A stretch of 64,000 nt of DNA. It comes from Caballeronia sp. SBC1 (lineage in GTDB: Bacteria; Pseudomonadota; Gammaproteobacteria; Burkholderiales; Burkholderiaceae). Below the pieces are notes generated by a model. That model was given only the letters and a program-made list of their open reading frames with translations. It searched no databases and was not told the origin of the DNA. Of the stretch, positions 27,430-37,300 are shown piece after piece (within the stretch, counting starts at the first letter, position 1; every line of letters starts with the position of its first letter). The position numbers and the translations under genes were made by a program. The stretch lies in the NCBI RefSeq assembly GCF_011493005.1, contig NZ_CP049159.1:434001-498000 (forward strand), given 5' to 3'.

Positions 27430-29094
27430 TTACACTTCACTGCGCTTGAGCAAGTAATCGAGCCCTCCCATGCGATACCACCGATACCCGTAAGGCTCGA
27501 AAACAACGCTATGGCGGCCGTCGGCAGCCACTTGGCTGTGGTCATCGGACAGAAGGTTGACGAGGATGTCCTCGCCGGGGTTCTCACAGCCCGATTTGAA
27601 TTTCACCGTGCACGCCTCGGCGCTGAAGTTATGCAGGCACAACACCGAATTGTTACGCCAGTCGTAGCGCAGGGCGAGTACGTCGTTGCGGGAAACGCGT
27701 AAGACCGCGAAGTCGCCCCAACTGATCTCCGGTACCTCGCGGCGCATGCGGATCATGCGCTCGATCCAGTTCAGGAATGAGTCGGGATTGCGCCGCTGGT
27801 CCGCCACATTGACCCGTTCGTAACCGTAAGGACCACCCGAAATGACTCGCGTGACGGGCCGTGCGTGCTTGGTAAAGCCTCCATGCGGCTCGGTGGACCA
27901 CTGCATGGGCGTGCGGGCGCATTCACGTTCTGGGAGGCGCAGATCGTCACCCATGCCGATTTCATCGCCGTATCGCAGTACGGGTGTCCCCGGCAGGGTC
28001 AGCATCAGACTGTAAGCGAGTTCAAGGCGTCGCCGATCCCCCGAGAGCATCGGCGCAAGCCTTCTGCGGATGCCCCTTTCGTATAGCTGCATGTCCGGGT
28101 CCGGACCGAAGGCTGCGAACACGATGGCGCGTTGCTCAGGGCTCAGGCGGCCGAGATCGAGTTCATCATGGTTGCGCAGGAACACGCCCCATTGCGCCGT
28201 TGCCGGCCGCGGCCGGGTCGCCATCAGCGCCTTCTTTAGCGGTGCCGTGTCCGCGCTTGCCAATGTGTAGAACGTATTTTGGTTAACCTGGAAATTGAAC
28301 ATCATCTGAAGGCGCTCGCCTTCATCGCCAAAGTAATCCAGGTCCGTATCGGGCAACACATTCGCCTCGGCAAGGATGATCGCGTCCCCCTTGCGCCACT
28401 GCAAGAACTCCCGGAACGTTCGCAGCATGTTGTACTGCTCGATCGGCTTTCCGACCTTGGCGCCCTTCGTCGATATGACGAAGGGCACGGCGTCCATCCG
28501 GAAACCCGACACGCCAAGTTGAATCCAGAAGCCCATCACCTTCAGTATTTCCGCCTGTACATGCGGGTTGGCCGTATTCAAGTCGGGCTGAAAATCGTAG
28601 AACCGATGAAAGTACCAAAGCGCCGCTTGCTTGTCGTAGGTCCACGTCGACTTCTGAACGCCTGGGAACACGATTCCCTCTCTAGCGTTGCGGGGTTTCT
28701 TTTTGGACCACACATACCAGTCGCGATATTTGGAGTCAGGATCGCTACGTGCTTCCTGGAACCATGCGTGTTGATCGGATGTGTGGTTGACCACCAGATC
28801 AATCATGACTCGCAGGCCGCGTTGATGACAGGCATGCGCGAACTCGGCGAAGTCGCCCAGCGTGCCGTAGCGGGGATCGACGTTGTAGTAGTCCGAGATG
28901 TCGTAGCCGTTATCAAGGCCGGGAGACGGCTGGAACGGCATCAACCAGATAGTGGTAATGCCGAGGCCTTGCAGATAATCAAGGCGACGGATAAGGCCCT
29001 TGAAGTCCCCGACGCCGTCACCGTTTGCGTCCAGGAAAGTGCCGACCGAGAGGCAATAGACGATTGCATTCTTGTACCAGAGATCGTTTAGCAT
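27430..29094 (-). CDS. GH13 alpha-amylase-family enzyme (trehalose-synthase-like)
   Basis: The 554-residue protein starts MLNDLWYKNAIVYCLSVGTF and contains GDGVGDFKGL and the four GH13 regions: DLVVNHTS, GFRMDAVPF (nucleophile Asp), IILAEANVLP (acid Glu) and FLRNHDEL (third Asp). The N-terminal layout resembles GH13 trehalose synthases. It is divergent from a second GH13 gene at 29146 with a 51-base gap, so both share a promoter region. The pair probably handles alpha-glucosides or trehalose. Exact specificity is not clear. Confidence 0.85.
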   Translation of the reverse strand: MLNDLWYKNAIVYCLSVGTFLDANGDGVGDFKGLIRRLDYLQGLGITTIWLMPFQPSPGLDNGYDISDYYNVDPRYGTLGDFAEFAHACHQRGLRVMIDLVVNHTSDQHAWFQEARSDPDSKYRDWYVWSKKKPRNAREGIVFPGVQKSTWTYDKQAALWYFHRFYDFQPDLNTANPHVQAEILKVMGFWIQLGVSGFRMDAVPFVISTKGAKVGKPIEQYNMLRTFREFLQWRKGDAIILAEANVLPDTDLDYFGDEGERLQMMFNFQVNQNTFYTLASADTAPLKKALMATRPRPATAQWGVFLRNHDELDLGRLSPEQRAIVFAAFGPDPDMQLYERGIRRRLAPMLSGDRRRLELAYSLMLTLPGTPVLRYGDEIGMGDDLRLPERECARTPMQWSTEPHGGFTKHARPVTRVISGGPYGYERVNVADQRRNPDSFLNWIERMIRMRREVPEISWGDFAVLRVSRNDVLALRYDWRNNSVLCLHNFSAEACTVKFKSGCENPGEDILVNLLSDDHSQVAADGRHSVVFEPYGYRWYRMGGLDYLLKRSEV

Positions 29095-29145
29095 TTATGT
29101 GTTCTCGTTGGTTGCAACTCACTCGAAGCAAATAGAGGAACAGCA

Positions 29146-30747
29146 ATGTCAGACTTGGCGTGGTGGCAGCGAGGCGTGATCTATCAGGTTTATCCGCGAT
29201 CGTTTCAGGACGACAACGGCGACGGAGTCGGCGATCTTGCTGGCATCACGGCGCGTCTCGAGTACCTGGTGACGCTTGGGGTGAACGCCGTATGGATCTC
29301 GCCTGTCTATCCCTCGCCGATGGTCGACTTCGGCTACGACGTCGCCGACTACTGCGCCATCGCGCCGGTGTTCGGGACGCTCGGCGATTTCGACCGGCTC
29401 ATGGCTCGTGCGCACGAACTGGGCCTGAAGGTACTCCTCGACTTTGTCCCGAATCACTCTTCCGACCAACATCCGTGGTTCATCGAGAGCCGCTCATCAC
29501 GCGATAACCCAAAGCGCGATTGGTACTTGTGGCACGATCCCGCGCCCGATGGCGGACCACCGAACAACTGGCTGAGCCGCATGGGGGGCTCGGCCTGGGA
29601 ATGGGATGCGGTCACCGGCCAATATTACTATCACGCGTTTCTGCGCGAGCAGCCCGATTTCAATTGGCGCAATGCCGACGTACGCAAGGCGATGGACGGT
29701 GTGTTGCGGTTCTGGCTGGATCGCGGCGTCGATGGCTTTCGCGTCGATGTGCTTTGGTTGCTGATCAAGGATGCCCTTTTCCGCGACAATCCACCGAATC
29801 CGCAGTTTAAGGCCGGCGAACCCGATCATCATCGGCAATTGCAAACCTATACGGAAGATCAGCCCGAAGTCCATGACATCGTCCGGTCGATGCGCGCGAC
29901 GCTCGACGAATACGGCGAGCGCGTGCTGATCGGCGAGATCTATTTACCCGTGCCTCAACTTGTCAGCTACTACGGGCCGAATGGCAACGGGGCGAACATG
30001 CCGTTCAACTTTCAACTTATAAACGCGCCCTGGAACGCGACGGAGATTGCGCGGATCGTGTCGGACTATGACCACGCGCTTCCTTTGCATGCGTGGCCGA
30101 ACTGGGTGCTCGGTAATCACGACAACGAGCGTGTCGCGTCGCGCATCGGCGCGCGCCAGGCGCGCGTCGCCGCGATGTTGCTGCTTACCTTGCGGGGCAC
30201 GCCCACGCTCTACTACGGCGATGAACTCGCCATGGCCGACGGAGTGATTCCGCCCGATCGCGTGCAAGACCCTGCCGAGTTGCGGCAACCCGGCATTGGC
30301 CAGGGCCGCGACCCGGAACGAACGCCCATGCAATGGGATGGATCGCCTAACGCCGGCTTTTCGAGCGGCGTGCCATGGTTACCAATAAGCGGTGGCGATT
30401 GCATCAATGTTGCTGATCAGGACGACGAATCAATGTCGATGCTGACTCTTTATCGACGTTTGCTTTCATTACGCAGAAGCGAACCGGCGTTGGTGGAAGG
30501 AACGATTGAACGCGTTGATTCAAGTGGGAACGTACTAACGTATGAACGCCGCCTGGGCGGCGACCAGTTTTTCATCGCGTTGAACATGGCCGGTTCCCCC
30601 GAGCAGGTGAAAGCGCCCGAGGGGACCCTGGTCTTGTCGACCACGGGAGATCACGAGGGCAAGCGGATCGAAGGACACAGCGTGTTGCTCGCCGGCGACG
30701 AAGGCATCGTCCTATCTGTCCGTTCACTTACGAATCTCCGCACGTAA
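29146..30747 (+). CDS. GH13 alpha-glucosidase-like enzyme
   Basis: The 533-residue protein starts MSDLAWWQRGVIYQVYPRSF. GH13 catalytic regions are DFVPNHSS, GFRVDVLWL (Asp nucleophile), LIGEIYLP (Glu) and LGNHDNERV (Asp). The length, the QVYPRSFQDDNGDG start and the PPNNWLS segment fit oligo-1,6-glucosidase/alpha-glucosidase enzymes. AGAGGA precedes the ATG. It cleaves terminal alpha-glucosides, presumably in the cytoplasm since no signal peptide is seen. Confidence 0.87.
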   Translation: MSDLAWWQRGVIYQVYPRSFQDDNGDGVGDLAGITARLEYLVTLGVNAVWISPVYPSPMVDFGYDVADYCAIAPVFGTLGDFDRLMARAHELGLKVLLDFVPNHSSDQHPWFIESRSSRDNPKRDWYLWHDPAPDGGPPNNWLSRMGGSAWEWDAVTGQYYYHAFLREQPDFNWRNADVRKAMDGVLRFWLDRGVDGFRVDVLWLLIKDALFRDNPPNPQFKAGEPDHHRQLQTYTEDQPEVHDIVRSMRATLDEYGERVLIGEIYLPVPQLVSYYGPNGNGANMPFNFQLINAPWNATEIARIVSDYDHALPLHAWPNWVLGNHDNERVASRIGARQARVAAMLLLTLRGTPTLYYGDELAMADGVIPPDRVQDPAELRQPGIGQGRDPERTPMQWDGSPNAGFSSGVPWLPISGGDCINVADQDDESMSMLTLYRRLLSLRRSEPALVEGTIERVDSSGNVLTYERRLGGDQFFIALNMAGSPEQVKAPEGTLVLSTTGDHEGKRIEGHSVLLAGDEGIVLSVRSLTNLRT

Positions 30748-31204
30748 AGAATTCACTTGATGCGTTGTTACCGGGCCTGTGTTTCCCCATGTACTGCGAA
30801 CAAATGTCAGCACTCTTGCCATTTCTTCGCTGGTCAACTTGCTCGCGAACGCCGGCATTTTCTCGCGCGGCGGACCGCCGTTGGTCTCAGGGCTGCTACC
30901 GCCTTCGACCCGCAGGCACATCAGCGAAGTCGCGTCCGGCGCAAGGACAACCGGATTGCCGGCCGGCTTTGGATATTTAGGGGGTTTTCCGGAACCGTCG
31001 GCTTGATGACATCTGGCACAGAAGGATAAGAAAATGCCAGCGACCGGCCGCTGCACGGCGCCCGTGCGCATGGTTTCCACACCCTGTTGAGCCCCTCGTG
31101 AGTCGGGTTCGTAGGCGCCGGACTGATGGTGGGCCGGCAAGCTCTTGAGATAATGCCCAATCGCATTCCGGTCGTCGTCGCTCTCTTTGACTCTTTTACG
31201 TCGA
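30724..31204 (-). pseudogene. cytochrome c C-terminal fragment truncated near the IS element
   Basis: The frame reads SDDDRNAIGHYLKSLPAHHQ, then a haem motif CARCH in FLSFCARCHQADGSG and a distal Met region (REKMPAFASKL). It ends SLRAEIRK*. The fragment represents the last haem domain of a multi-haem cytochrome c subunit, as in membrane alcohol or gluconate dehydrogenases. Sequence before about 31204 is lost, and the IS3 element begins at 31224. Its stop codon overlaps the convergent GH13 gene end by 24 bases. It is very likely inactive. Confidence 0.7.
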
Positions 31205-31303
31205 CCTGAACCCAGCTAACTGCTGTTACCCCCCGGCGTCAGAATAGTTGTCGTGTTATCTGATTCTTATAGACATGGTCCGGGGGCGGTAAAATCAGGG
31301 TGA

Positions 31304-31801
31304 ATGAAAACCTACTCAGCAGAAAGAAAAGAAGCGCTGGTGCGGCGCATGATGCCACCGGAAAACGCGCTGGTTTCGGCGCTGGCCAGAGAAACGGGGA
31401 TTACCGAACAGACGTTGTACACGTGGCGCCGACAGGCGAAAGGACAAGGGTTGGCCGTGCCGGGCGATGGGAAGAATCCCGAAGCATGGTCTTCGGAGGA
31501 CAAGTTTGCAGTAGTGCTGGAAACCGCGCCGCTCAATGCAGCGGAGCTGGCCGAGTATTGTCGTCGAAAGGGTCTTTATCCAGAACAGATATCCGCCTGG
31601 CGAGCCGCTTGCCGTTCGGCCAATGCGAATGCCACGGAGCAGGCACGCGAGCAGCGCCATCAGTCGAAGGACGACAAGAAGCGGATCCAGCAGCTCGAGA
31701 AGGAATTGCAGCGCAAGGAGAAGGCGCTGGCGGAAGCGGCTGCGCTGCTGATTCTGAGAAAAAAAGCCCAGGCGATCTGGGGAGACAAAGAGGACGATTA
31801 A
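31304..31801 (+). CDS. IS3-family transposase OrfA
   Basis: The 165-residue protein starts MKTYSAERKEALVRRMMPPE and has an HTH (EQTLYTWRRQAKGQG) followed by a leucine-zipper-like coiled coil (KKRIQQLEKELQRKEKAL). Near the end a run of seven A bases (31759-31765) forms the slippery site for -1 slippage into orfB. DNA-binding subunit of the transposase. Confidence 0.85.
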   Translation: MKTYSAERKEALVRRMMPPENALVSALARETGITEQTLYTWRRQAKGQGLAVPGDGKNPEAWSSEDKFAVVLETAPLNAAELAEYCRRKGLYPEQISAWRAACRSANANATEQAREQRHQSKDDKKRIQQLEKELQRKEKALAEAAALLILRKKAQAIWGDKEDD

Positions 31802-32856
31802 TCAACGTCCCGGATCGCCTGTTATGTGTATCGTTGATACGCGAGGCGGCGCAGTCAGGCTGCCGGCTGGAGAAGGCTTGCGACGAGCTGGGCCTGAGCC
31901 TGCGCACGTTCCAGCGCTGGGTGGGTGACGGTGACGCGGTGCACGCCGATGGCCGTACCACGACCGAACGGCCGCCGCCGGGTAACCAGCTGAGTGAGGC
32001 CGAACGGCAACAGATTCTTGAGGTAGCCAATAGTGCGGAGTTTGCCAGCTTGCCGCCCAGCCAGATCGTGCCAAGCCTGGCGGATCGCGGCGTGTATGTC
32101 GCGTCGGAATCGAGCTTTTACCGCGTGCTGCGCAGCGCCTCGCAGCAGCATCACCGGGGTCGTGCGCGCAAGCCTTCGACCCGGGTGGTGACCAGTCATT
32201 GTGCGACAGCGCCGAATCAGGTCTGGTCGTGGGACATCACGTGGCTGCAGGCGGCGGTCAAAGGACAGTACTACTACTGGTACATGATGCTGGACGTGTT
32301 CAGCCGCAAGATTGTTGCTCACGAAGTGCATGAAGCCGAATCGGCGGAACTGGCCGCGTTGCTGATGCGGCGTGCCAGTCTGGCCGAGGGCCTGGCAGGA
32401 CGTCCTCTGGTGCTGCACTCGGATAACGGCAGCCCGATGAAGGGTGCGACGATGCTTGCCACTCTGGAGAACTTGGGGGTTGCGGCCTCGTTTAGCCGCC
32501 CGCGTGTGAGTAATGACAACCCGTACGCAGAGTCGCTGTTCCGCACCTGCAAGTACCGGCCCGACTATCCACGCAGGCCGTTCGGCAGCGTGGATGAGGC
32601 CCGTGCCTGGACGCAGAAGTTCGTGCGTTGGTACAACCAGGAGCACAAACACAGCGGCCTGAAATTCGTCACGCCGGCGCAGCGCCACAACGGCGTAGCC
32701 GCCGCAGTGCTCGCGCAACGTGAAGCCGTTTATGCAGAGGCCAGGCAGCGCAATCCACAGCGTTGGTCCCGATCGACGCGCAATTGGGAATTGAAGGATG
32801 AAGTCTGGCTCAATCTGGAGCGTATGCAGCCGGAAGAACTAAAGCAGTTTGCTTGA
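31759..32856 (+). CDS. IS3-family transposase OrfB (made by -1 frameshift)
   Basis: The orfB frame enters at the A7 slippery run and runs to a stop at 32856. It holds a DDE integrase-type catalytic core: Asp in WSWDITWLQ, Asp in LHSDNGSPM and Glu in NPYAESLFRTCK. The N-terminal part has another HTH-like stretch (LGLSLRTFQRW). Expressed as an OrfAB fusion. The reading frame appears intact, so the element may be functional. Confidence 0.82.
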   Translation, partial: KKSPGDLGRQRGRLINVPDRLLCVSLIREAAQSGCRLEKACDELGLSLRTFQRWVGDGDAVHADGRTTTERPPPGNQLSEAERQQILEVANSAEFASLPPSQIVPSLADRGVYVASESSFYRVLRSASQQHHRGRARKPSTRVVTSHCATAPNQVWSWDITWLQAAVKGQYYYWYMMLDVFSRKIVAHEVHEAESAELAALLMRRASLAEGLAGRPLVLHSDNGSPMKGATMLATLENLGVAASFSRPRVSNDNPYAESLFRTCKYRPDYPRRPFGSVDEARAWTQKFVRWYNQEHKHSGLKFVTPAQRHNGVAAAVLAQREAVYAEARQRNPQRWSRSTRNWELKDEVWLNLERMQPEELKQFA

Positions 32857-32947
32857 AGTGACGCGACAACTACGTTGACAACCGCCGTTACCAAGCGCCC
32901 TCACCTATAATCGTCGATAGTCTGTTCACGGCGGAGAGTCCTAATTT

Positions 32948-34267
32948 ATGAGTCAAGCACACGGGCAGCGCACCGGATCGCGAGGCAATGGCCAGCGTTT
33001 TCCGCGCCAACCCTCACAATCCACGCCCCATCGGCAAAACAAGCCATACGCGAAAGGGCCGCCTGCAAAAGATCCGGCCCAGACGGCGTCTATCCTGAAA
33101 ACACGGTCTTTCAAATTACTGGTCGACGCAGTTGGTGCTGAAAACATCGCTTTGGGTCTGGACTCGAATCTGACGCGAGTTGCCGAATTGGTGAACGGTG
33201 AGCGCTTTACACCCGAGACCGCGTTCCACATGGAAATGACGCTTGGGTTGCCTGACGGATTTTTCGACCAGCCAAATCCTGTCCTGACACCGGAAACCAT
33301 TGCTCGCCTGAAGTCGCCGCTGGACTTTATACACACCAGCGCTGATATAGATCACGCATACGACGAAGTTGATACCGTCGTTGTCGCTCACCAGACAGCT
33401 GTGCACACATCTCCAAATAATGGATTGATTGAGGAAGCGGAAATGCCGAAGAAAACAAGCAGCGGAGTGGCACCTGCCGCCGCCAAGAAAAGCACCGCAG
33501 CAGCAGTGAAGCCGGTGGCGTTCAAACAATCAAAGGGCTCGCAGAAGCCGGCGTCTCAGCAATCGCTTGAGCTGAACGACGCGCAAAACGTTCTGGACAT
33601 TCGTCGCGCGAACCTGCACGTGCTGACCGCACGCAATGGAGCGAAAGCGCAACTCGGCCGTTTGTTAGACATGAGCCAGTCCAATATGGCTCATCGTTTG
33701 CACGGCCAAAAGCGTATGGACGATGCAGAGTCGAAACGCTTTACAGACAAACTCGGGTTACCCACGGGTTGGCTGGACATACCGCGTGAGCCAACCGACA
33801 TACCCAATGCTGTTGCTGGATTGCTGGCGCCGCAGTCCCGTAGACAAGCATCGTCAATAGTTGAACCGCTCATCGTCGAAAAGCCGGCGAAGACACCCCC
33901 AGCGAAGGGAGCCGGCACGAAGGTGCGCGCCATTCGAGAAGCGGCTCTTACGTCCATGGCACCGGCAGATACAGCAACCCCCGCAACTCCCGCCCAGGTT
34001 GCCGATATCGGCGTTGAGTCGCAAGACGGACGCCTTGCACAAAACAACGTATCGTTCGCTCTTCAGCGACCGGACAGCTTGGCAAATACGCCAGCCTCCT
34101 TCGCGCAAGAGGCGTATCCGTCCACGACTGCGACCAGTCTCGACACCTTGCGCGGAATTGCGCCAATAGCAGAAGCACTTTTGAAGACCTTGGCCGGTAA
34201 AGCACGCACAGGTCGCCTGGATGAGATCAAGGCTTTGCAGCTTTTGCAGCAAGCCATATTGCTTTAG
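32948..34267 (+). CDS. DNA-binding protein with two HTH-like domains
   Basis: The 439-residue protein has a basic disordered start (about 1-45) and two related domains: residues about 48-112 (SILKTRSFKLLVDAVGAENI to LGLPDGFFDQPNP) and 213-282 (LDIRRANLHVLTARNGAKAQ to LGLPTGWLDIP). The second contains an XRE/Cro-like turn (AQLGRLLDMSQSNMAHRLHG). Long Ala/Pro linkers separate and follow them, with a C-terminal helical stretch (LLKTLAGKARTGRLDEIKAL). It is convergent with the nSTAND operon. A transcription regulator or nucleoid-associated role is inferred. It is not a short repressor, being unusually long. Confidence 0.7.
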   Translation: MSQAHGQRTGSRGNGQRFPRQPSQSTPHRQNKPYAKGPPAKDPAQTASILKTRSFKLLVDAVGAENIALGLDSNLTRVAELVNGERFTPETAFHMEMTLGLPDGFFDQPNPVLTPETIARLKSPLDFIHTSADIDHAYDEVDTVVVAHQTAVHTSPNNGLIEEAEMPKKTSSGVAPAAAKKSTAAAVKPVAFKQSKGSQKPASQQSLELNDAQNVLDIRRANLHVLTARNGAKAQLGRLLDMSQSNMAHRLHGQKRMDDAESKRFTDKLGLPTGWLDIPREPTDIPNAVAGLLAPQSRRQASSIVEPLIVEKPAKTPPAKGAGTKVRAIREAALTSMAPADTATPATPAQVADIGVESQDGRLAQNNVSFALQRPDSLANTPASFAQEAYPSTTATSLDTLRGIAPIAEALLKTLAGKARTGRLDEIKALQLLQQAILL

Positions 34268-34286
34268 CGCGGGAGTTGCGCTTCGA

Positions 34287-34312
34287 CCGTCACCAGTGCG
34301 CGCTGGTGACGG
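34287..34312. terminator. hairpin between convergent genes, possible terminator
   Basis: CCGTCACCAG and CTGGTGACGG form a perfect 10-base stem with a six-base loop. It lies 20 bases after the double-HTH gene stop and before the end of the nSTAND gene on the opposite strand. No T-run. Confidence 0.55.
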
Positions 34313-34375
34313 CCAAGGCTACGAGCCCTTTCTGCGGATCTATTTCGGCGTCAGCGCGAGTCATTGCGCGGCACG

Positions 34376-37300
34376 CTACGGCTTGAGTGCACTGTACGAT
34401 TTATCGTCGGACGCGTGCGCTTCAATTGGCGGGGCGTCGCTTTCGGATGCCCTCATCAGGGACCAGAAATTGCCATTCAACAGGTAGTCCGTTGTAGCCG
34501 ACAGCTCCGCTGGCTTAAACCTGTTCTCGTTTGAAACCCGCGGCAGCGACTGATCGACGAACGCCAGCAGTTTGTCCTTGTCACGGAAGAACTGCCACTG
34601 GAGCACTGCGCCATCTATGGATCTGGCCACAATCCGGTCTGGCTTCTCAGCAAAATCCGCACCAGACCACTTCGCTCCGGCTTCCCCGAAGACACCAACC
34701 GGACTGCTCAGATAGCGTAAGTCGTAGAGCATCAGCCGCCCTTGCGAAGGCGCCAGAAGGAGCCACTTGCCATCGCCCGAAACTTTGCATGCGTCAATTC
34801 CTGGCCTGATTCCTCCCGCTCCGACCGGAATCGTCAGGTTTCCTTTAGCCACGCCCCTCACCTTCGAGGTGACGACCCAATCGCCGTTCTTCGCGGCCCT
34901 TGTTACTTTGGTCCCTGCCGGACCGGCACTTGCACACGCCATCCCGGCCGGCACCGATTGTGCAAGCGGATCGAGACCACGCGACAACGCGGGTTGTGTG
35001 TACCAGAGCGACACTTTCCCGTTAGTCGTGCCAGCGGCAATGTGATTCTGGTTGTCGAAAGCAACACTTATGAAAGATCCGTCATCCGGGCTTCCCTGCA
35101 GCAACAGCGGGGATTCTCCGCTTCCCTGCCTGGACTCTGGCGAAGGCATCTTCCATAAACAGATGCGTGGCTGGTTCTGAATGGTTGCCGCAACGAATTG
35201 GCCGTCCGGACTGATCGCCCCGCGGAAGATCGGGAGATTGTTATATGTTTCGAGTGTGGTAACGCTTCCAGAAGCAATGCTCCAGACGTCGATGCTTCCT
35301 CCCTGCTCGTAGGCTCCGATCAGCCTGTCTGGATTGCTCGGGTCAAACATGAGCCACTTGACAGGGTTCTTCGGGAGAGTGGGATCTTGGCCTCGATGAC
35401 CACTATTGCAAGTATTCTGATCTCCCGACGAATGGCACAGTTCTCTGGCGGGGCTCCAATCATGTCCATTGCCGAGTCCTTTATAGACTTGAACCGTGCC
35501 GTCGTTTGCGGCAATCGCCACAAATTTTCCGGAAGCACTGATTGCCGCGGCACCGGAAAATCCGGACGCTGGCGCAATATCTGCAAACACGTGGCTTGGA
35601 TTAGCGGGCCAGGTGATGGGGCCGCCATCTACCGGTCGCGACAACATCCACATTGCCCACTTCGTGCCGGCGCCGCCAGTCAGTGTGAGATCTCGGTCCG
35701 GGGCGAACACACCGAAGATCGGCCTCTTGCCATCGACTCTGATTGCATCGTTCCGGATCCATCCCTTTGAGCCCGACGTGACCAGGCTGATGCCTTCGGA
35801 GTCTACGGTCGGTCCCGATAACATTGCATCGCCGGTCTTGTTGACACTAAGCTGATAAGCACTTAACTGGTTGGCCGATTTCATTTCGTGTAATTTAGTA
35901 GGTCTACTAAAAATATCACTCCAAACCGGGCTGACATCCCATACCCAAGGGTCTCCGCGATCGGCCCAGGAGACGGTCACAAGTTCGAGCTTCTGTGAAC
36001 CGCTAACGGGCTTAAAGACCACGCCGATCGTTCCCTTCTGGGCTGTGAGCACCACGCGCTCCTGCATGTGCTGAAGCGCTTCATAGGCGAGCGCCATGTT
36101 CTCCGGTTCGAAAGGCAACCTGTTTTCGAGCTTCCTGGCATCCTCATGCGACAACGCATACTTGGCAAGGAGACCTGCCTGATCCGCGCTGTCCCGCTTC
36201 AGTAGATTAAGGCCCGCGGCCGCGATCTGGAGCGCCCGCATCTTCGCAACATTCGCGATCTGGGCCTCCTGTATCCTCGCAGCATTTTCTCTCGCCTTTT
36301 GCGCATTGTAGAAAGGAAGCCACGCCGCCAACATGGCTATCGCGCCGACGACGACCGCGCCACCCACCACCGTTACCCGACGACGTCGACGCCTTTGAGT
36401 TGCCTCCGCCCGTTTGCGTGCTACCTCTGCGCGGCTGCGCGCAAGGAGATCCGCCGCGGCCTTGAGGCGGCTCTCGCCGCCGCGTGTGTACCGGCTGGCC
36501 CAGAAACTCGATGGCTGCCGCTGCTGCCACCATGTCTCGAACTCCTGAAGCAACTGGGGTGGAAGCGCGTCCAGATCAGCGAGCGTGACCAGCCTGTTAT
36601 ATTTTTCCGCATCCTCGCGTTCCAGACGCACCCAACTGGTCGGATCGTTGCCGCCCAACCGTTCCCACCGGCGAATCAGCGCCTCATGGCCTATATCGAC
36701 AACAGCGTTTGCGCTTAACGTATCTTCGGTAGGCGCGCGCAAAAAGCTGCACATCGGGTCGGCGAAATGCGCAACGACCTTGTGCACTGCAGCCTCGATC
36801 TCCGCTACTTCGTCAGCCGGCGCGTCGTCTCGCGCGATCACCTTCACGAGATCGCCAATGGTCTGCGGCCGACGAATGACGCGGCCCTGGCTTTCGACTT
36901 CCGTGAGGGACTGGAAAATCCGTTTGGCGATGTCCTGAAGATTCAAGCCGCCCGGTGCAGCGTCAGGTTGCGCGAGTGCTGCCAGGACTTCGTCGCCGTG
37001 CTGGGTCAACGCCCTCTCTATGCCGCCGATCTCGTTGTAACGCTCGAGGGTGAACGCTGGCGGCAAGGGGCGGTCGTGGTCCTGCGCCCGTTGGCAGCAT
37101 CGCATCATGGCATGTTGCAGGACGGGAAGCTGATCGGGATCCTCGTTCGTATCATTGAGCACCCGCTGGACGAGAGCGGGTTCAATCGTGGCCCCGGCAC
37201 GTTCTACCGGTCCGCGGATCGCTAGCGCGCGCTGATCGCGGGTCAGCGCAGGAACCAGGTATTGTGTTCTGGTCACCGCTTCCGAAAGACCATAGAAGCG

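Larger units (their letters stand above)
31224..32893 (+). mobile_element. IS3-family insertion sequence
   Basis: The element of about 1.67 kb encodes orfA and orfB of an IS3-type transposase joined by a -1 frameshift. Imperfect terminal inverted repeats of about 35 bases begin TGTTACC on the left (31224) and end TTACCA on the right (32893); they pair at most positions, best in AGTTGTCG. No convincing target duplication is seen in the flanks. The insertion lies between a truncated cytochrome c gene and the promoter of a double-HTH gene. Confidence 0.75.

Noticed and set aside
31214..32903. Target-site duplication of the IS3 element
   Set aside because: No short direct repeat was found at both ends, perhaps due to the deletion of the flanking gene.
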